Part shown: positions 1-7,800 of the stretch, piece by piece
Layout of the letters: the number at the start of each line of letters is the position of its first letter
Position numbering within the stretch: the first letter of the stretch is position 1
Assembly: GCA_023437255.1 (NCBI GenBank)
Contig: JAEZGR010000221.1
Coordinates: forward strand, 1-9,637
From: Pseudomonadota bacterium
GTDB taxonomy: Bacteria; Pseudomonadota; Gammaproteobacteria; Burkholderiales; Burkholderiaceae_B
Direction of reading: 5' to 3'
DNA: 9,637 nt
Program-made: the position numbers and the translations under genes
The notes under the pieces: model-generated
The model's database searches: none
Told to the model about the DNA's origin: nothing
What the model saw: the letters and a program-made list of their open reading frames with translations, nothing else

Positions 1-953
1 GCATGGGCGGAGCGGGGTTCGATATTTCGGCGGTCTTCGAATCCCTGGGCCGAAGCCTCGTGGCCGAGCCCTTTCTGGGTGCACTGCTGGCGGGCAGCGC
101 GATCGCTCATGCGGGTTCGGCGGCGCAGAAAGCGCGACTCGAGCCGTTGATCGGCGGGGAGCAGATCTACGCGATGGCCCATGCAGAGCCGGATACGCAT
201 TATGAACTGTCGCTTGTCCGTACGCGCGCCGTGCCCGCTGGCGAGGGATGGCGCTTGAATGGTTCCAAGGCTGTCGTGGAGTACGCTGAAGACGCGGGGC
301 TCTTTGTGGTCTCGGCCCGGACCTCTGGCAATGAGGACGATGAAGACGGCATCTCGCTGTTCATGATCCCCGCGGGCGTGCCCGGGCTGATGGTGCGCGG
401 TTACGCGCTCATCGATGGGGGACGTGCCGGCGAAGTGGTTCTGGATGATGTCCACGTGGGGGCTGATGCCCTGCTGGGGGGCGTGGGCAGGGGTTATCCC
501 ACATTGGAGTACGCCGTTGGGCGCGGCCTGCTGGCACTGTGCGCCGAGGCCGTGGGCGCCATGGATGTGGCGTGCGAGGCCACCCTCGAATACCTGCGTA
601 CGCGCAAGCAGTTTGGCGTTCTGATCGGCAGCTTTCAGGCGATTCAGCACCGTATGGCCGATCTGCTACTGGAGATCGAGCAGGCGCGGTCGTCTGTCGT
701 CAACGCGGCAGCGCGCCTGGATGACCCTGATCGTCGTGTCCGTGAACGTGCGCTGTCGGCGGCGAAATTCACGATCGGACGTGTCGGCGTGAAGGCGGCG
801 GAAGAGTTCATCCAGCTGCATGGAGGCATAGGCATGAGCTGGGAGCTGCCGCTGGCGCATTATGCGAAGCGTCTGGTCATGATCGATCATGTGCTGGGCG
901 ACGAAGATCACCACCTTGAGCGTTATATCGTCCTCGGGCGGCTGACGCCATGA
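1..953 (+). CDS. Acyl-CoA dehydrogenase family protein, 5'-truncated by the window edge
   Basis: Flavin-dependent acyl-CoA dehydrogenases introduce the alpha,beta double bond into acyl-CoA thioesters in the cytoplasm. The visible 316 residues, counted from the ATG at position 3, begin with MGGAGFDISAVFESLGRSL, which normally sits some 60-70 residues into this roughly 380-residue family. That ATG is therefore probably an internal methionine and the true N-terminus lies upstream. The middle beta domain is recognisable from AHAEPD (E62) and GWRLNGSKAVV. The C-terminal helical domain carries LRTRKQFG followed by SFQAIQHRMADL (about residues 198-220), then QLHGGIGMSWELPLAHYAKR (from about residue 270), and ends GDEDHHLERYI. 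This tail resembles the FadE-like or heteromeric dehydrogenase type, with no YEGT motif such as MCAD has, so the catalytic base cannot be assigned by eye. The stop at 951-953 lies 28 bases before the CoA-transferase start, supporting co-transcription. Family assignment is secure; substrate is unknown. Confidence 0.9.
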   Translation, partial: MGGAGFDISAVFESLGRSLVAEPFLGALLAGSAIAHAGSAAQKARLEPLIGGEQIYAMAHAEPDTHYELSLVRTRAVPAGEGWRLNGSKAVVEYAEDAGLFVVSARTSGNEDDEDGISLFMIPAGVPGLMVRGYALIDGGRAGEVVLDDVHVGADALLGGVGRGYPTLEYAVGRGLLALCAEAVGAMDVACEATLEYLRTRKQFGVLIGSFQAIQHRMADLLLEIEQARSSVVNAAARLDDPDRRVRERALSAAKFTIGRVGVKAAEEFIQLHGGIGMSWELPLAHYAKRLVMIDHVLGDEDHHLERYIVLGRLTP

Positions 954-955
954 AC

Positions 956-969
956 GGCCTGCGCAGGCC
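956..969. repeat. Perfect 14-bp palindrome in the intercistronic gap
   Basis: GGCCTGCGCAGGCC begins two bases after the dehydrogenase stop codon and is fully self-complementary. As RNA it can form a five-pair GC hairpin with a GCGC loop just ahead of the CoA-transferase ribosome binding region. No T-run follows, so it is not a Rho-independent terminator. It may influence mRNA stability or translational coupling, or be chance in GC-rich DNA. Confidence 0.4.
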
Positions 970-981
970 CGGCAGGCACCG

Positions 982-2241
982 ATGAGTGATGGAGTGATGG
1001 GCAATTATTTCGATGACATGGATTTCCCGCTGGAAGGCGTGCGCGTGCTTGACCTTTCGCGCGTGTTTGCCGGCCCGTTGTGCGGACAGATACTTGCCGA
1101 CTTTGGTGCAGAGGTCATCAAGGTGGAGCACCCGGTGCGGGGCGACGATACGCGGGACTGGGGGATGCGCATTGGCAAGACCGAGTCCACGTACTATTCC
1201 AGCATGAACCGCAATAAGCGGTCTCTCACTCTGGACCTCGCGTCCCCCGAAGGTTTGCAGATCATCGACGACCTTTTGCCGCAGGTCGACGTAGTGATCC
1301 ATAACTTCAAGGTTGGCGGCGCCGAAAAGCTCGGCCTCGGCTACGAACGGCTCAAGACGCTGAAGCCTGACCTCATTTACTGTGCCATCACCGGCTACGA
1401 CAGCTCGGGGGAAGAGGCGAGTCGACCGGGCTACGACATAGTGATCCAGGGCGAAGCGGGCCTCATGGCAATTAACGGTGAAAACGGGCGCCCGCCGCTC
1501 AAGTTCGGGGTTGCCGCCGTGGACATGATCACGGGCACGTATGCGGCGCACGCCGTGCTGGCGGCGCTTTTCCGGCGCGAGCGCACGGGCCGGGGGCGCC
1601 TGATCGAGATGGCCCTCTACGACTGCGGCATCATGATCACCAGCTACTACGGGCTGGACGCCATGCTGCTCGGGCAGGACCCGCCGCGCTACGGCAATGC
1701 TCATCCGTCGATCGTTCCCTATGGCATGTTCGACGCATCCGACGGGCCCATCATCATTGCCGTGGGCACCAATGCCCAGTTCGACAAATTCTGCCGGCAG
1801 GTGATCATGCGTCCCGACATCGTCGAGGACGCCCGCTACGCCACCAATGTCGATCGTGCGCGCAATCGGCAGGCGCTGCTGCCCCTGGTTACGGAAGCGA
1901 TTCGTGCCTTTCCCAGGGATTCCCTGCTGGAGCGCCTGAGCGCATGCGGCATCCCGTGCGGCAGGGTTGCCGGTCTGCACGATGCGCTGACCAGCGACCG
2001 CACTCGACGCAGCGGTCTGCTGCATACCCTGCCGCATCCGGTGGCCGGGAACACCCATGTGTTTGCACCACCCTACCGTCTGGACGGCCAGCGGCTGCCC
2101 ATACGCAACGCGCCGCCCACGCTGGGAGAAGGCAGCCGGGACGTTCTGCAACGTCTGTTGCAGCTTTCAGAAGAGGAACTTCAGGCACTGCAGGCGAAAG
2201 GCGTTCTGACTTTACCGGGGGAACCGTTCACCGGCGACTGA
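982..2241 (+). CDS. Class III CoA-transferase (CaiB/BaiF family)
   Basis: Members of this family move CoA between carboxylic acids in the cytoplasm (formyl-CoA:oxalate, carnitine and succinyl-CoA-dependent transferases), and the fold is shared with 2-methylacyl-CoA racemases. The 419-residue product has the family landmarks in order: VRVLDLSRVFAGPLCGQ with DFGAEVIKVE near the N-terminus, MNRNKRSLTLDL (about 74-85), a segment matching the family NF.xG.xxxLGLGYE block (IHNFKVGGAEKLGLGYE), PDLIYCAITGY, the helix TGRGRLIEMALYDCG with D214 in the position I align with the formyl-CoA transferase catalytic Asp169, and the C-terminal GIPCGRV and APPYRL segments. In-frame ATGs at 982, 997 and 1018 all fit. 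The 982 start has AGGC upstream, 997 has GGAG close by, and 1018 gives the most typical family N-terminus (MDFPLEGVRVLDLS). Length is typical from any of them. Placed between an acyl-CoA dehydrogenase and an uptake receptor, it probably activates the imported acid. Racemase activity is a less likely alternative. Confidence 0.93.
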   Translation: MSDGVMGNYFDDMDFPLEGVRVLDLSRVFAGPLCGQILADFGAEVIKVEHPVRGDDTRDWGMRIGKTESTYYSSMNRNKRSLTLDLASPEGLQIIDDLLPQVDVVIHNFKVGGAEKLGLGYERLKTLKPDLIYCAITGYDSSGEEASRPGYDIVIQGEAGLMAINGENGRPPLKFGVAAVDMITGTYAAHAVLAALFRRERTGRGRLIEMALYDCGIMITSYYGLDAMLLGQDPPRYGNAHPSIVPYGMFDASDGPIIIAVGTNAQFDKFCRQVIMRPDIVEDARYATNVDRARNRQALLPLVTEAIRAFPRDSLLERLSACGIPCGRVAGLHDALTSDRTRRSGLLHTLPHPVAGNTHVFAPPYRLDGQRLPIRNAPPTLGEGSRDVLQRLLQLSEEELQALQAKGVLTLPGEPFTGD

Positions 2242-2274
2242 CCCCACCGGGTACAGAAGAACCATAACCACAAA

Positions 2275-2280
2275 AAGGAG
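2275..2280 (+). promoter_or_regulatory. Strong Shine-Dalgarno for the Bug/TctC receptor gene
   Basis: AAGGAG lies nine bases before the ATG at 2290. It fixes that start and is the strongest ribosome binding site in the window, as would suit an abundant periplasmic binding protein. Confidence 0.75.
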
Positions 2281-2289
2281 ACTGACATC

Positions 2290-3273
2290 ATGAAAAACAC
2301 CACGACTCGCCGTCGCTGCCTGGCCCTTGCCCTGGCATGCTCCCTGGGAGCCATCATGGCCCCCGCCGTGCAGGCCCAGGACGACTTTCCCACGAAACCC
2401 ATCACGCTCATCGTGCCGTGGCCGGCAGGTGGTTCCACGGACCGTCACCTGCGCGCCCTGGCGCAGGAGGCCAGCAAGGAACTTGGCCAGCCCGTCATTG
2501 TCGAGAACCGACCGGGCGCCGGCGGCACCCTCGGCCCCAGCACCATGGCGCTGTCGGCCAAGCCGGACGGCTACACCATTTCTCAGTACCCGCTGGGCCT
2601 GCTGCGCATGCCGCACATGAACAAGACGTCCTACCATCCCATCGATGATTTCACCTTCATCCTGGGCCTTTCGGGCTACACCTTCGGCTTTACGGTGCGC
2701 TCCGATTCCCCGTACCAGACCTTCAATGAATATATCGAAGCGGCGCGCGAGAAACCGGGCACCATCGATTACGGTTCGACCGGCGTGGGCTCGTCGCCTC
2801 ACCTGCTCATGGAGGAAATCGCCATCAACGCGGGCGTCAACCTTGTGCACATACCCTTCAAGGGCAACGCGGACATGCAGCAGGCGCTGCTCGGCGGCCA
2901 TGTCATGGCACAGAGCGACGCGACCGGATGGGATCAATTCGTGGACTCGGGCCGCATGCGCCTGCTGGTCACCTTTGGGGAACAGCGCACCAAACGGTGG
3001 CCCGACGTACCCACGGCACAGGAACTTGGCTATAAGGTCGTGTCCAGTTCGCCGTATGGCCTGGCTGGCCCCAAGGGCATGGATCCCGCAGTCGTCAAGA
3101 AGCTTCACGACGCTTTCAAGAAAGCGCTGTACAGCGAGCAGAGCATGACGATCATGGAGCAGCTCAACCAGGAGCCGAACTACCGCGATAGCAGCGAATA
3201 CCGCCAGTGGGCACAGGAAACGTTCGCCAAGGACAAGGCGCTCATCGAACATCTTGGCCTGGCAGCCAAGTAA
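2290..3273 (+). CDS. Bug/TctC-family tripartite tricarboxylate transporter substrate-binding protein
   Basis: This is an extracytoplasmic receptor that captures a small organic acid in the periplasm and delivers it to a TctA/TctB-type membrane permease. The 327-residue product starts with a Sec signal peptide: basic MKNTTTRRR, a hydrophobic core, and a likely cut after VQA (A29). The mature part opens with [20 protein letters not shown], the hallmark N-terminus of Bug proteins, followed by [18 protein letters not shown], then KPDGYT, the [16 protein letters not shown] ligand-loop region, [18 protein letters not shown], and a closing block [13 protein letters not shown]. Length is typical. Bug receptors usually bind carboxylates through water-mediated contacts in the two PAGGSTD and [10 protein letters not shown] loops, but the ligand cannot be read from sequence. 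No tctA or tctB gene is present, so this is an orphan receptor within a catabolic operon; the acyl-CoA enzymes around it suggest that its ligand is the operon's carboxylic-acid substrate. Confidence 0.96.
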   Translation: MKNTTTRRRCLALALACSLGAIMAPAVQAQDDFPTKPITLIVPWPAGGSTDRHLRALAQEASKELGQPVIVENRPGAGGTLGPSTMALSAKPDGYTISQYPLGLLRMPHMNKTSYHPIDDFTFILGLSGYTFGFTVRSDSPYQTFNEYIEAAREKPGTIDYGSTGVGSSPHLLMEEIAINAGVNLVHIPFKGNADMQQALLGGHVMAQSDATGWDQFVDSGRMRLLVTFGEQRTKRWPDVPTAQELGYKVVSSSPYGLAGPKGMDPAVVKKLHDAFKKALYSEQSMTIMEQLNQEPNYRDSSEYRQWAQETFAKDKALIEHLGLAAK

Positions 3274-3308
3274 CGCTCGGGCGGCCTGCCTTCCGGATAT
3301 CTTCAAAA

Positions 3309-3315
3309 AAGGGGA
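3309..3315 (+). promoter_or_regulatory. Shine-Dalgarno that decides the thiolase start
   Basis: AAGGGGA sits seven bases before the ATG at 3323. The same frame is open from an ATG at 3254, but that start would overlap the receptor gene and add 23 residues ([14 protein letters not shown]...) unlike any thiolase. The site at 3309-3315 and the family-typical start [13 protein letters not shown] select 3323. Confidence 0.75.
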
Positions 3316-3322
3316 ATCAACC

Positions 3323-4504
3323 ATGCGTCAGGCCGTCATTGTGTCCACGGCCCGCACGCCGCTCACCAAGGCCCATCGCGGCGAGTTCAATGTGACGCCT
3401 GGACCGTCGCTCGCTGGTTTCGCAGTGAGCGCGGCCGTGCAACGTTCGGGCATCGACCCGGAGCTGATCGAGGATGCGGTTCTTGGCTGCGGTTACCCGG
3501 AAGGCACCACCGGGCGGAACATCGCTCGGCAGGCCGTCATTCGTGCCGAACTGCCGATTTCGATCGCGGGCGCCACTGTGAATCGGTATTGTGCATCCGG
3601 CCTTCAGGCCATTGCCATTGCGGCAGGGCGGATCATTGTCGAGGGGGTGCCGGCCATGATCGCCGGAGGCGTCGAGAGTATTTCGGGCATTCGTGCCAGG
3701 CACGGCGCCGCGAGCGGGCAAGACCCGTGGATTCTTGAGCACAAGCCGGCGCTGTACATGGAGATGATCGACACTGCCGATGTGGTGGCCCGGCGTTACG
3801 GTGTCAGCCGCGAAGCTCAGGACCTCTTCGCGGAACGAAGCCAGCGTCGGACGGCGCAAGCGCAGGAAGCTGGCCTTTTTGCCGACGAGATCATACCGGT
3901 CACCACCACCATGGCCGTCACTGACGCGGCAACCGGCGAGATCACCGAGAAGCCGGTCACCGTGGCACGCGACACCTGCAACCGGCCCGGCTCGACCGTC
4001 GAGACCCTGGCGGCCCTGCGGCCGGTCAGGGGAGAGGGGAAATTCGTCACTGCGGGCAATGCGTCGCAGCTGTCCGATGGCGCCAGCGCCTGCGTATTGA
4101 TGGAAGCAAAGGAAGCTGAACGCTGCGGTTTGCAGGCATTGGGTGCCTTCCGCGGAATGGCGGTGGCGGGTTGCGAACCCGATGAAATGGGTATCGGCCC
4201 GGTGTTCGCGGTGCCCCGGCTGCTGGCACGTGCCGGCCTCAAGGTCGAGGACATCGACTTGTGGGAGCTCAATGAGGCCTTCGCCTCGCAGGCTGTGTAC
4301 TGTCAGCAGCGGCTGGGCATCCCGGATGAGCGGCTGAACGTCAATGGCGGCGCGATTTCCATTGGGCATCCGTTCGGTATGACGGGCGCGCGGCTGGTGG
4401 GACATGTTCTGCTCGAAGGCCGCCGCCGCAAGGCACGATGGGCGGTCGTGACCATGTGTGTGGGAGGGGGAATGGGCGCGGCGGGCCTGTTTGAGATCTT
4501 TTGA
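3323..4504 (+). CDS. Thiolase (acetyl-CoA acyltransferase family)
   Basis: Thiolases cleave 3-ketoacyl-CoA with free CoA to give acetyl-CoA and a shortened acyl-CoA, or run in reverse for acetoacetyl-CoA synthesis. Starting at 3323 the product is 393 residues, the usual thiolase length. The N-terminus [20 protein letters not shown] is typical. The nucleophilic cysteine is C90 in [18 protein letters not shown] follows as in other thiolases. The active-site loop NEAFA is at N317-E318, the catalytic histidine is H349 in [17 protein letters not shown], and the second acid/base cysteine is C379 in MCVGGGMG near the C-terminus. All key residues are present, so the enzyme should be active. Position at the end of an operon with an acyl-CoA dehydrogenase and a CoA-transferase suggests a degradative role as the last step of a beta-oxidation-like pathway. 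Chain-length preference and natural substrate are not evident. No convincing terminator follows. Confidence 0.96.
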   Translation: MRQAVIVSTARTPLTKAHRGEFNVTPGPSLAGFAVSAAVQRSGIDPELIEDAVLGCGYPEGTTGRNIARQAVIRAELPISIAGATVNRYCASGLQAIAIAAGRIIVEGVPAMIAGGVESISGIRARHGAASGQDPWILEHKPALYMEMIDTADVVARRYGVSREAQDLFAERSQRRTAQAQEAGLFADEIIPVTTTMAVTDAATGEITEKPVTVARDTCNRPGSTVETLAALRPVRGEGKFVTAGNASQLSDGASACVLMEAKEAERCGLQALGAFRGMAVAGCEPDEMGIGPVFAVPRLLARAGLKVEDIDLWELNEAFASQAVYCQQRLGIPDERLNVNGGAISIGHPFGMTGARLVGHVLLEGRRRKARWAVVTMCVGGGMGAAGLFEIF

Positions 4505-4505
4505 C

Positions 4506-4536
4506 TTGTGGCGCAATCACATGAAGCGCGTGTAAT
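4506..4536 (+). promoter_or_regulatory. Weak promoter-like hexamers upstream of the adhesin gene
   Basis: TTGTGG (4506-4511) and TGTAAT (4531-4536, five of six matches to the -10 consensus) are separated by 19 bases. A second five-of-six -10-like hexamer, TTTAAT, is at 4576-4581 but lacks a good -35. A TTGACT at 4501-4506 is a fine -35 but is 24 bases from the first -10. The 250-base gap and the switch in gene type call for a promoter here, and the AT-rich stretch from about 4535 to 4625 is the natural site, but the exact elements are uncertain. Confidence 0.25.
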
Positions 4537-4557
4537 AGAAATTAACGGTACTTCGCG

Positions 4558-4596
4558 CAAAACTCATACTTTTGGTTTAATTCGCAAAGAGTTTTG
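4558..4596. repeat. Perfect 8-bp inverted repeat in the AT-rich intergenic island
   Basis: CAAAACTC (4558-4565) and GAGTTTTG (4589-4596) are perfect complements with a 23-base spacer. Inside, TTTG (4571-4574) can also pair with CAAA (4585-4588), giving a bulged 12-pair hairpin. It encloses the TTTAAT hexamer. It could be an operator for a regulator of the adhesin gene, or a weak terminator for the thiolase operon, since the 3' arm is T-rich; the stem has too little GC to be a standard intrinsic terminator. Confidence 0.4.
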
Positions 4597-4640
4597 TTCA
4601 ATCAGTTTCAGACCTAACAATGACAAGAACAACACTGATC

Positions 4641-4749
4641 GCACTCACCGTGGGGATTTTGCTCCCCGGGTAGGGTGCAACACTCCACGCCGTCCATGAC
4701 GGCAAGCCGCTGCGGTCGGTGGATGGTTTACGTCGTTCCGACAGGACCA
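4641..4749 (+). promoter_or_regulatory. Candidate structured 5' leader RNA of the adhesin gene
   Basis: Three potential RNA structures follow each other here. First, a long imperfect hairpin at 4641-4678 with a five-pair GGGGA/TCCCC top closed by a TTTTGC loop and a lower GCACTC/GGGTGC arm containing one G-T pair. Second, a small three-way junction at 4684-4723, with outer stem TCCAC/GTGGA, hairpin GCCGTC-cat-GACGGC (4689-4703) and short stem CCG-ctg-CGG (4707-4715). Third, a hairpin at 4724-4749 that contains the Shine-Dalgarno sequence. A junction placed directly against a ribosome-site hairpin is the layout of many cis-acting switches. I do not recognise a known riboswitch class; there is partial similarity to pieces of the c-di-GMP-I element but not its whole architecture. 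The foldings were found by eye, without energy calculation. Confidence 0.45.
4724..4749 (+). promoter_or_regulatory. Hairpin sequestering the adhesin ribosome binding site
   Basis: TGGTTT (4724-4729) pairs with GGACCA (4744-4749), with two G-T pairs, and GTCG (4732-4735) pairs with CGAC (4739-4742) around a TTC loop. The Shine-Dalgarno AGGA (4743-4746), eight bases before the ATG at 4755, is therefore mostly buried. An alternative helix between CCGTCCA (4690-4696) and TGGATGG (4720-4726), seven pairs with one G-T, would break both this hairpin and the upstream GCCGTC/GACGGC hairpin, exposing the ribosome site. Translational control is inferred, not shown. Confidence 0.45.
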
Positions 4750-4754
4750 ACCCC

Positions 4755-4841
4755 ATGATTGACCGCCGCCTGCCTTGCCCCGCCTCAACGCTGGTCGCTG
4801 CGCTTGCCACCGCCTTCTTGCCTTCCCCCTCGTCGGCCGCC
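4755..4841 (+). other. Signal peptide of the adhesin
   Basis: The first 29 residues show a short basic start (MIDRR), a hydrophobic core (LVAALATAFL) and a small-residue cut region PSPSSAA ahead of NCSDN. Cleavage after A28 or A29 is likely. It lacks the long extended signal peptide region seen in some very large autotransporters. Confidence 0.75.
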
Positions 4842-7800
4842 AATTGCTCGGACAACAGTGGCGTGACGACCTGCACCCTGTCGGGCACGTATACCGTTGC
4901 GCAGCCTTATTGGATGGGAGCGTCGCCGGTCAATCCAACCGAGTTCACCTCCAGTGCCGTCATTACGGCGACCCCAAGTTCTTCGACCGAAGGCGGGCTG
5001 CAGGTGGTGGTCCAGGGCGGGAACGGCAACAGTTCGAATTTGACGGGTGGAGACACGCAAGGTCTGACCCTGACCAACTCGGGCAACATCACGCTTCAAA
5101 GCAGCAGTGGCATCACGTTCAATGGTGAATTCTATGGGCTCAATGCGCGCCAGCAGGGCGGCAATGCGATCAGCGAGCACAGTGACGGCGGCAATGGTGG
5201 CGTGGCGGGTAGAAAGCTGGACCAGATCGTCTCTCTCACGAACCATGCGGACATCCACCTCGATGTGCAGGGGTTGTCGCTCATGCATGGAAGTGGCGCC
5301 GCAGTCTCTGCCGTTTCCAAAGGGGGCGTGGGAGCAGTGGCTAGTAATGGCAAAGGAGGCGCGGGCGGACAGGCAGTGGGGGCCCAGGTCGACAACACGG
5401 GCAATGTCACGGCGAAATTGGGCGGGGGCGGGCGGTTCGCCGGTATCCAGGCCATCAGTCTGGGCGGCGCCGGGGCGGATGACAGCAAGGGGAATTTCAA
5501 TGCCGGCGGCGGCGCCGGCAGTGTTCAGGTGACCCATTCGGGGAATGTGGATGTCGAGTGGACCTGGGCCGACACCTTCTATGGCGATGCACCGGCCCTC
5601 TACGGCATTTTGGCTGAAGCGGCCTCGGGCAGGGGCGGCAGCTCGTCCATTGACGGGAATGGCGGCGACGGGGGTAAAGGCTACGCCGAGAACATGTCCG
5701 CCCGGGTCATTCTCAACCCGGGCGGGTCCGTCAAGGTCACCCAGCACGCGACCCCGCCGAATGCGGGGGCCGGCGTCGCAGCCCGTTTGATCGGAGGCAG
5801 GGGTGGGGATGCCATTGCCGGCCATGACACCGTGTCGGGCGGGAATGGCGGACATGCGGGCGCCATTGACCCGAGTCAGGTCCCCTCCGTGCAGATTACG
5901 AACACAGGCGTTTCCGTGGTGACGTCCGGAGATCGGCTGCCGGCTTTGTCGGTACTGGCCCAGGGGGGAGACGGCTCAGGCACGTTCGACAACGACTATT
6001 ACCACGCCGAGCGCCATGGCGGTGCCGGCGGCCGGGCCGGCGATGGCGCGGTGAGTGTGACCAGCGCATCTTCGTCGGTGGAACTGTCCACCGCAGGGAA
6101 TCAGTCACCCGGCATTCAGGCACGCCTGGCGGGCGGCAGTGGCGGCTCAGGTGGCCAGTACAACGGCGGGTGGCTGGGGGTCGGTTTCAGCGATGCCGGA
6201 GACGGCGGCTGGGGCGGTGGCACGGGCAGCCTGGCAGTCAGCCTTTCCGGCTCGGCTTCGGCGCCCATCTCGATCACTACTTCGGGAGACGATTCGCCCG
6301 GTATCTATGCCGTTCTGCAAGGTGGGGCCGGCGGGAAGGGCGGCGGCCTGAACAACAATCTCGGCGAAGGCCGACCCGGTCACGGCGGGGCGGGTGGCGG
6401 TACGGGCAATATCGACATCAACCTCGTTTCCACGCATATCGCCACTCAGGGGCCGAACGCTTGGGGCGTCGTGGCTCAGGCAAAGGGCGCAGCGGGGGCC
6501 GACGGCGGCCGCGGCAGCTCCACCGTGACAGACGGTTCCAACGGCGGCGCCGGTGGCTCGACCGGCCATGTGAATGTCACGCTAGGCGCCGATACATCGA
6601 TCACGGCACGAGGGGATCAGGCCGGCGGCGTCATCGCCCAGACGGTCAGCGGAGCAGGCGGAAGTGCCGGCGATGTCAACGGCCAGATCACTTCGAGTGC
6701 CGGGCATGGCGGGGCGGGGGGCAACAGCGGTAACGTCACGGTGAGCAATGCCGGCCAAATCCGCACGGAAGGCACTTCGGCCCGTGGCATCCTGGCGCAG
6801 TCCATCGCGGGTGCAGGCGGAGCCGGGGGCGACGGTTGGGGCATCTTTTACAGCACAGGCGGAGATGGCGCGAGCTCCGGCAAAGTGGGCGAGGTCACCG
6901 TCTCGCATACGGGCTCCGTCACGACGTCGGGTGGTCTTTCCCACGGGATTCTCGCGCATTCCATTGGCGGTGCCGGGGGCGCGGGTGGCGACGCCAGTGG
7001 TGTCGCGGTTTCCGTCGGGGGCAATGCCGCCTCCGGCGATTACGTGGCCGACGCGAGTGCTGCGACGGTGTATGTGTACGGAGGCAGCCTCTCCACGGCG
7101 GGCAGCAGCAGCATGGGCGCCATGGTTCAGTCTATTGGCGGAGGAGGCGGAGATGGGGGCGGCAGCTATGGCGCTGTCAGCATCGGCGCCAGTGGCGGCA
7201 AGGGCGGGCGCGGCGCGCAGGCCTATGGGAACCTTTCTTCGGCCCAGGTCACAACCAGCGGCGAAACGGCGCACGGCGTGGTGGCTCAATCGATCGGGGG
7301 AGGCGGCGGCAACGCGGGCAACGCCGTTGGCGTGGGGCTGTTTGCATCGGCCGCCGTGGGCGCGTCCGGTGGTGACGGTGGTGGCGGTGGGCCGGCCACC
7401 CTCAACGCTGCCAACAGCCAGATCGTGACTTCCGGCGCGCGCGCAGCGGGCCTGGTGGTGCAGTCCATTGGTGGGGGAGGTGGAACCGGTGGTCCGGCCT
7501 CCACCCTGTCTGTGAGCCCCGGGCTGGCACAGGCCCTGGCTGTGGGCGGTTCAGGCGGCCTGGGCGGGGATGGTGGCCCGGTGAGCTCTCAGCTGACCGG
7601 CGGGTCGGTCAAGACGGGGCAGGTGGGCCAGTTGATTGACGGGACGTGTGAAGACGCCTGTCTCGACGGCAACCTGCTACCGGTGGATTCATTCGGCGTC
7701 GTCGTGCAGAGCATTGGCGGCGGAGGCGGGATGGGGGGCACGGCATCCGCACAGGCGGTGGCCATCTCGTTCCCGGTCACGCCCACAGGGGATCAGGTGG

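Noticed and set aside
877..2151. 424-codon open frame on the minus strand opposite the CoA-transferase
   Set aside because: It mirrors the clearly recognisable CoA-transferase on the + strand and its product has no recognisable family motif. Long antisense frames are expected in GC-rich coding DNA.
2212..3324. 370-codon minus-strand frame opposite the receptor gene
   Set aside because: It spans the whole Bug/TctC gene and has no family features; the + strand gene has a signal peptide, family motifs and a strong ribosome binding site.
3317..4516. 399-codon minus-strand frame opposite the thiolase
   Set aside because: It is antisense to a thiolase with all catalytic residues intact and encodes a low-complexity His/Arg-rich product with no known fold.
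4505..4540. Intrinsic terminator for the thiolase operon
   Set aside because: The only nearby self-complementarity (GCGC pairs and a mismatched CACATG/CGCGTG stem) is weak and not followed by a T-run.
4681..4726. Possible c-di-GMP-I (GEMM) riboswitch
   Set aside because: GACGGCAAGCC followed by GGTCGGTGG resembles the conserved GACGCAAAGCC and GGTAGGTAG pieces, but the GNRA-capped arm and its conserved upstream segment are missing and the junction is too short. Kept only as an unclassified structured leader.
4785..5855. Minus-strand frame at the start of the adhesin gene, and similar proline-rich frames at 6582-7289 and 8022-8951
   Set aside because: Runs of proline in these frames are the reverse complement of glycine codon runs. 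They are shadows of the continuous + strand adhesin frame.
6170..7428. Arginine- and alanine-rich + strand frames within the adhesin gene
   Set aside because: These are out-of-frame readings of the GGC/GGG-rich repeats. The frame anchored at 4755 is the only one with a periodic, family-like product.
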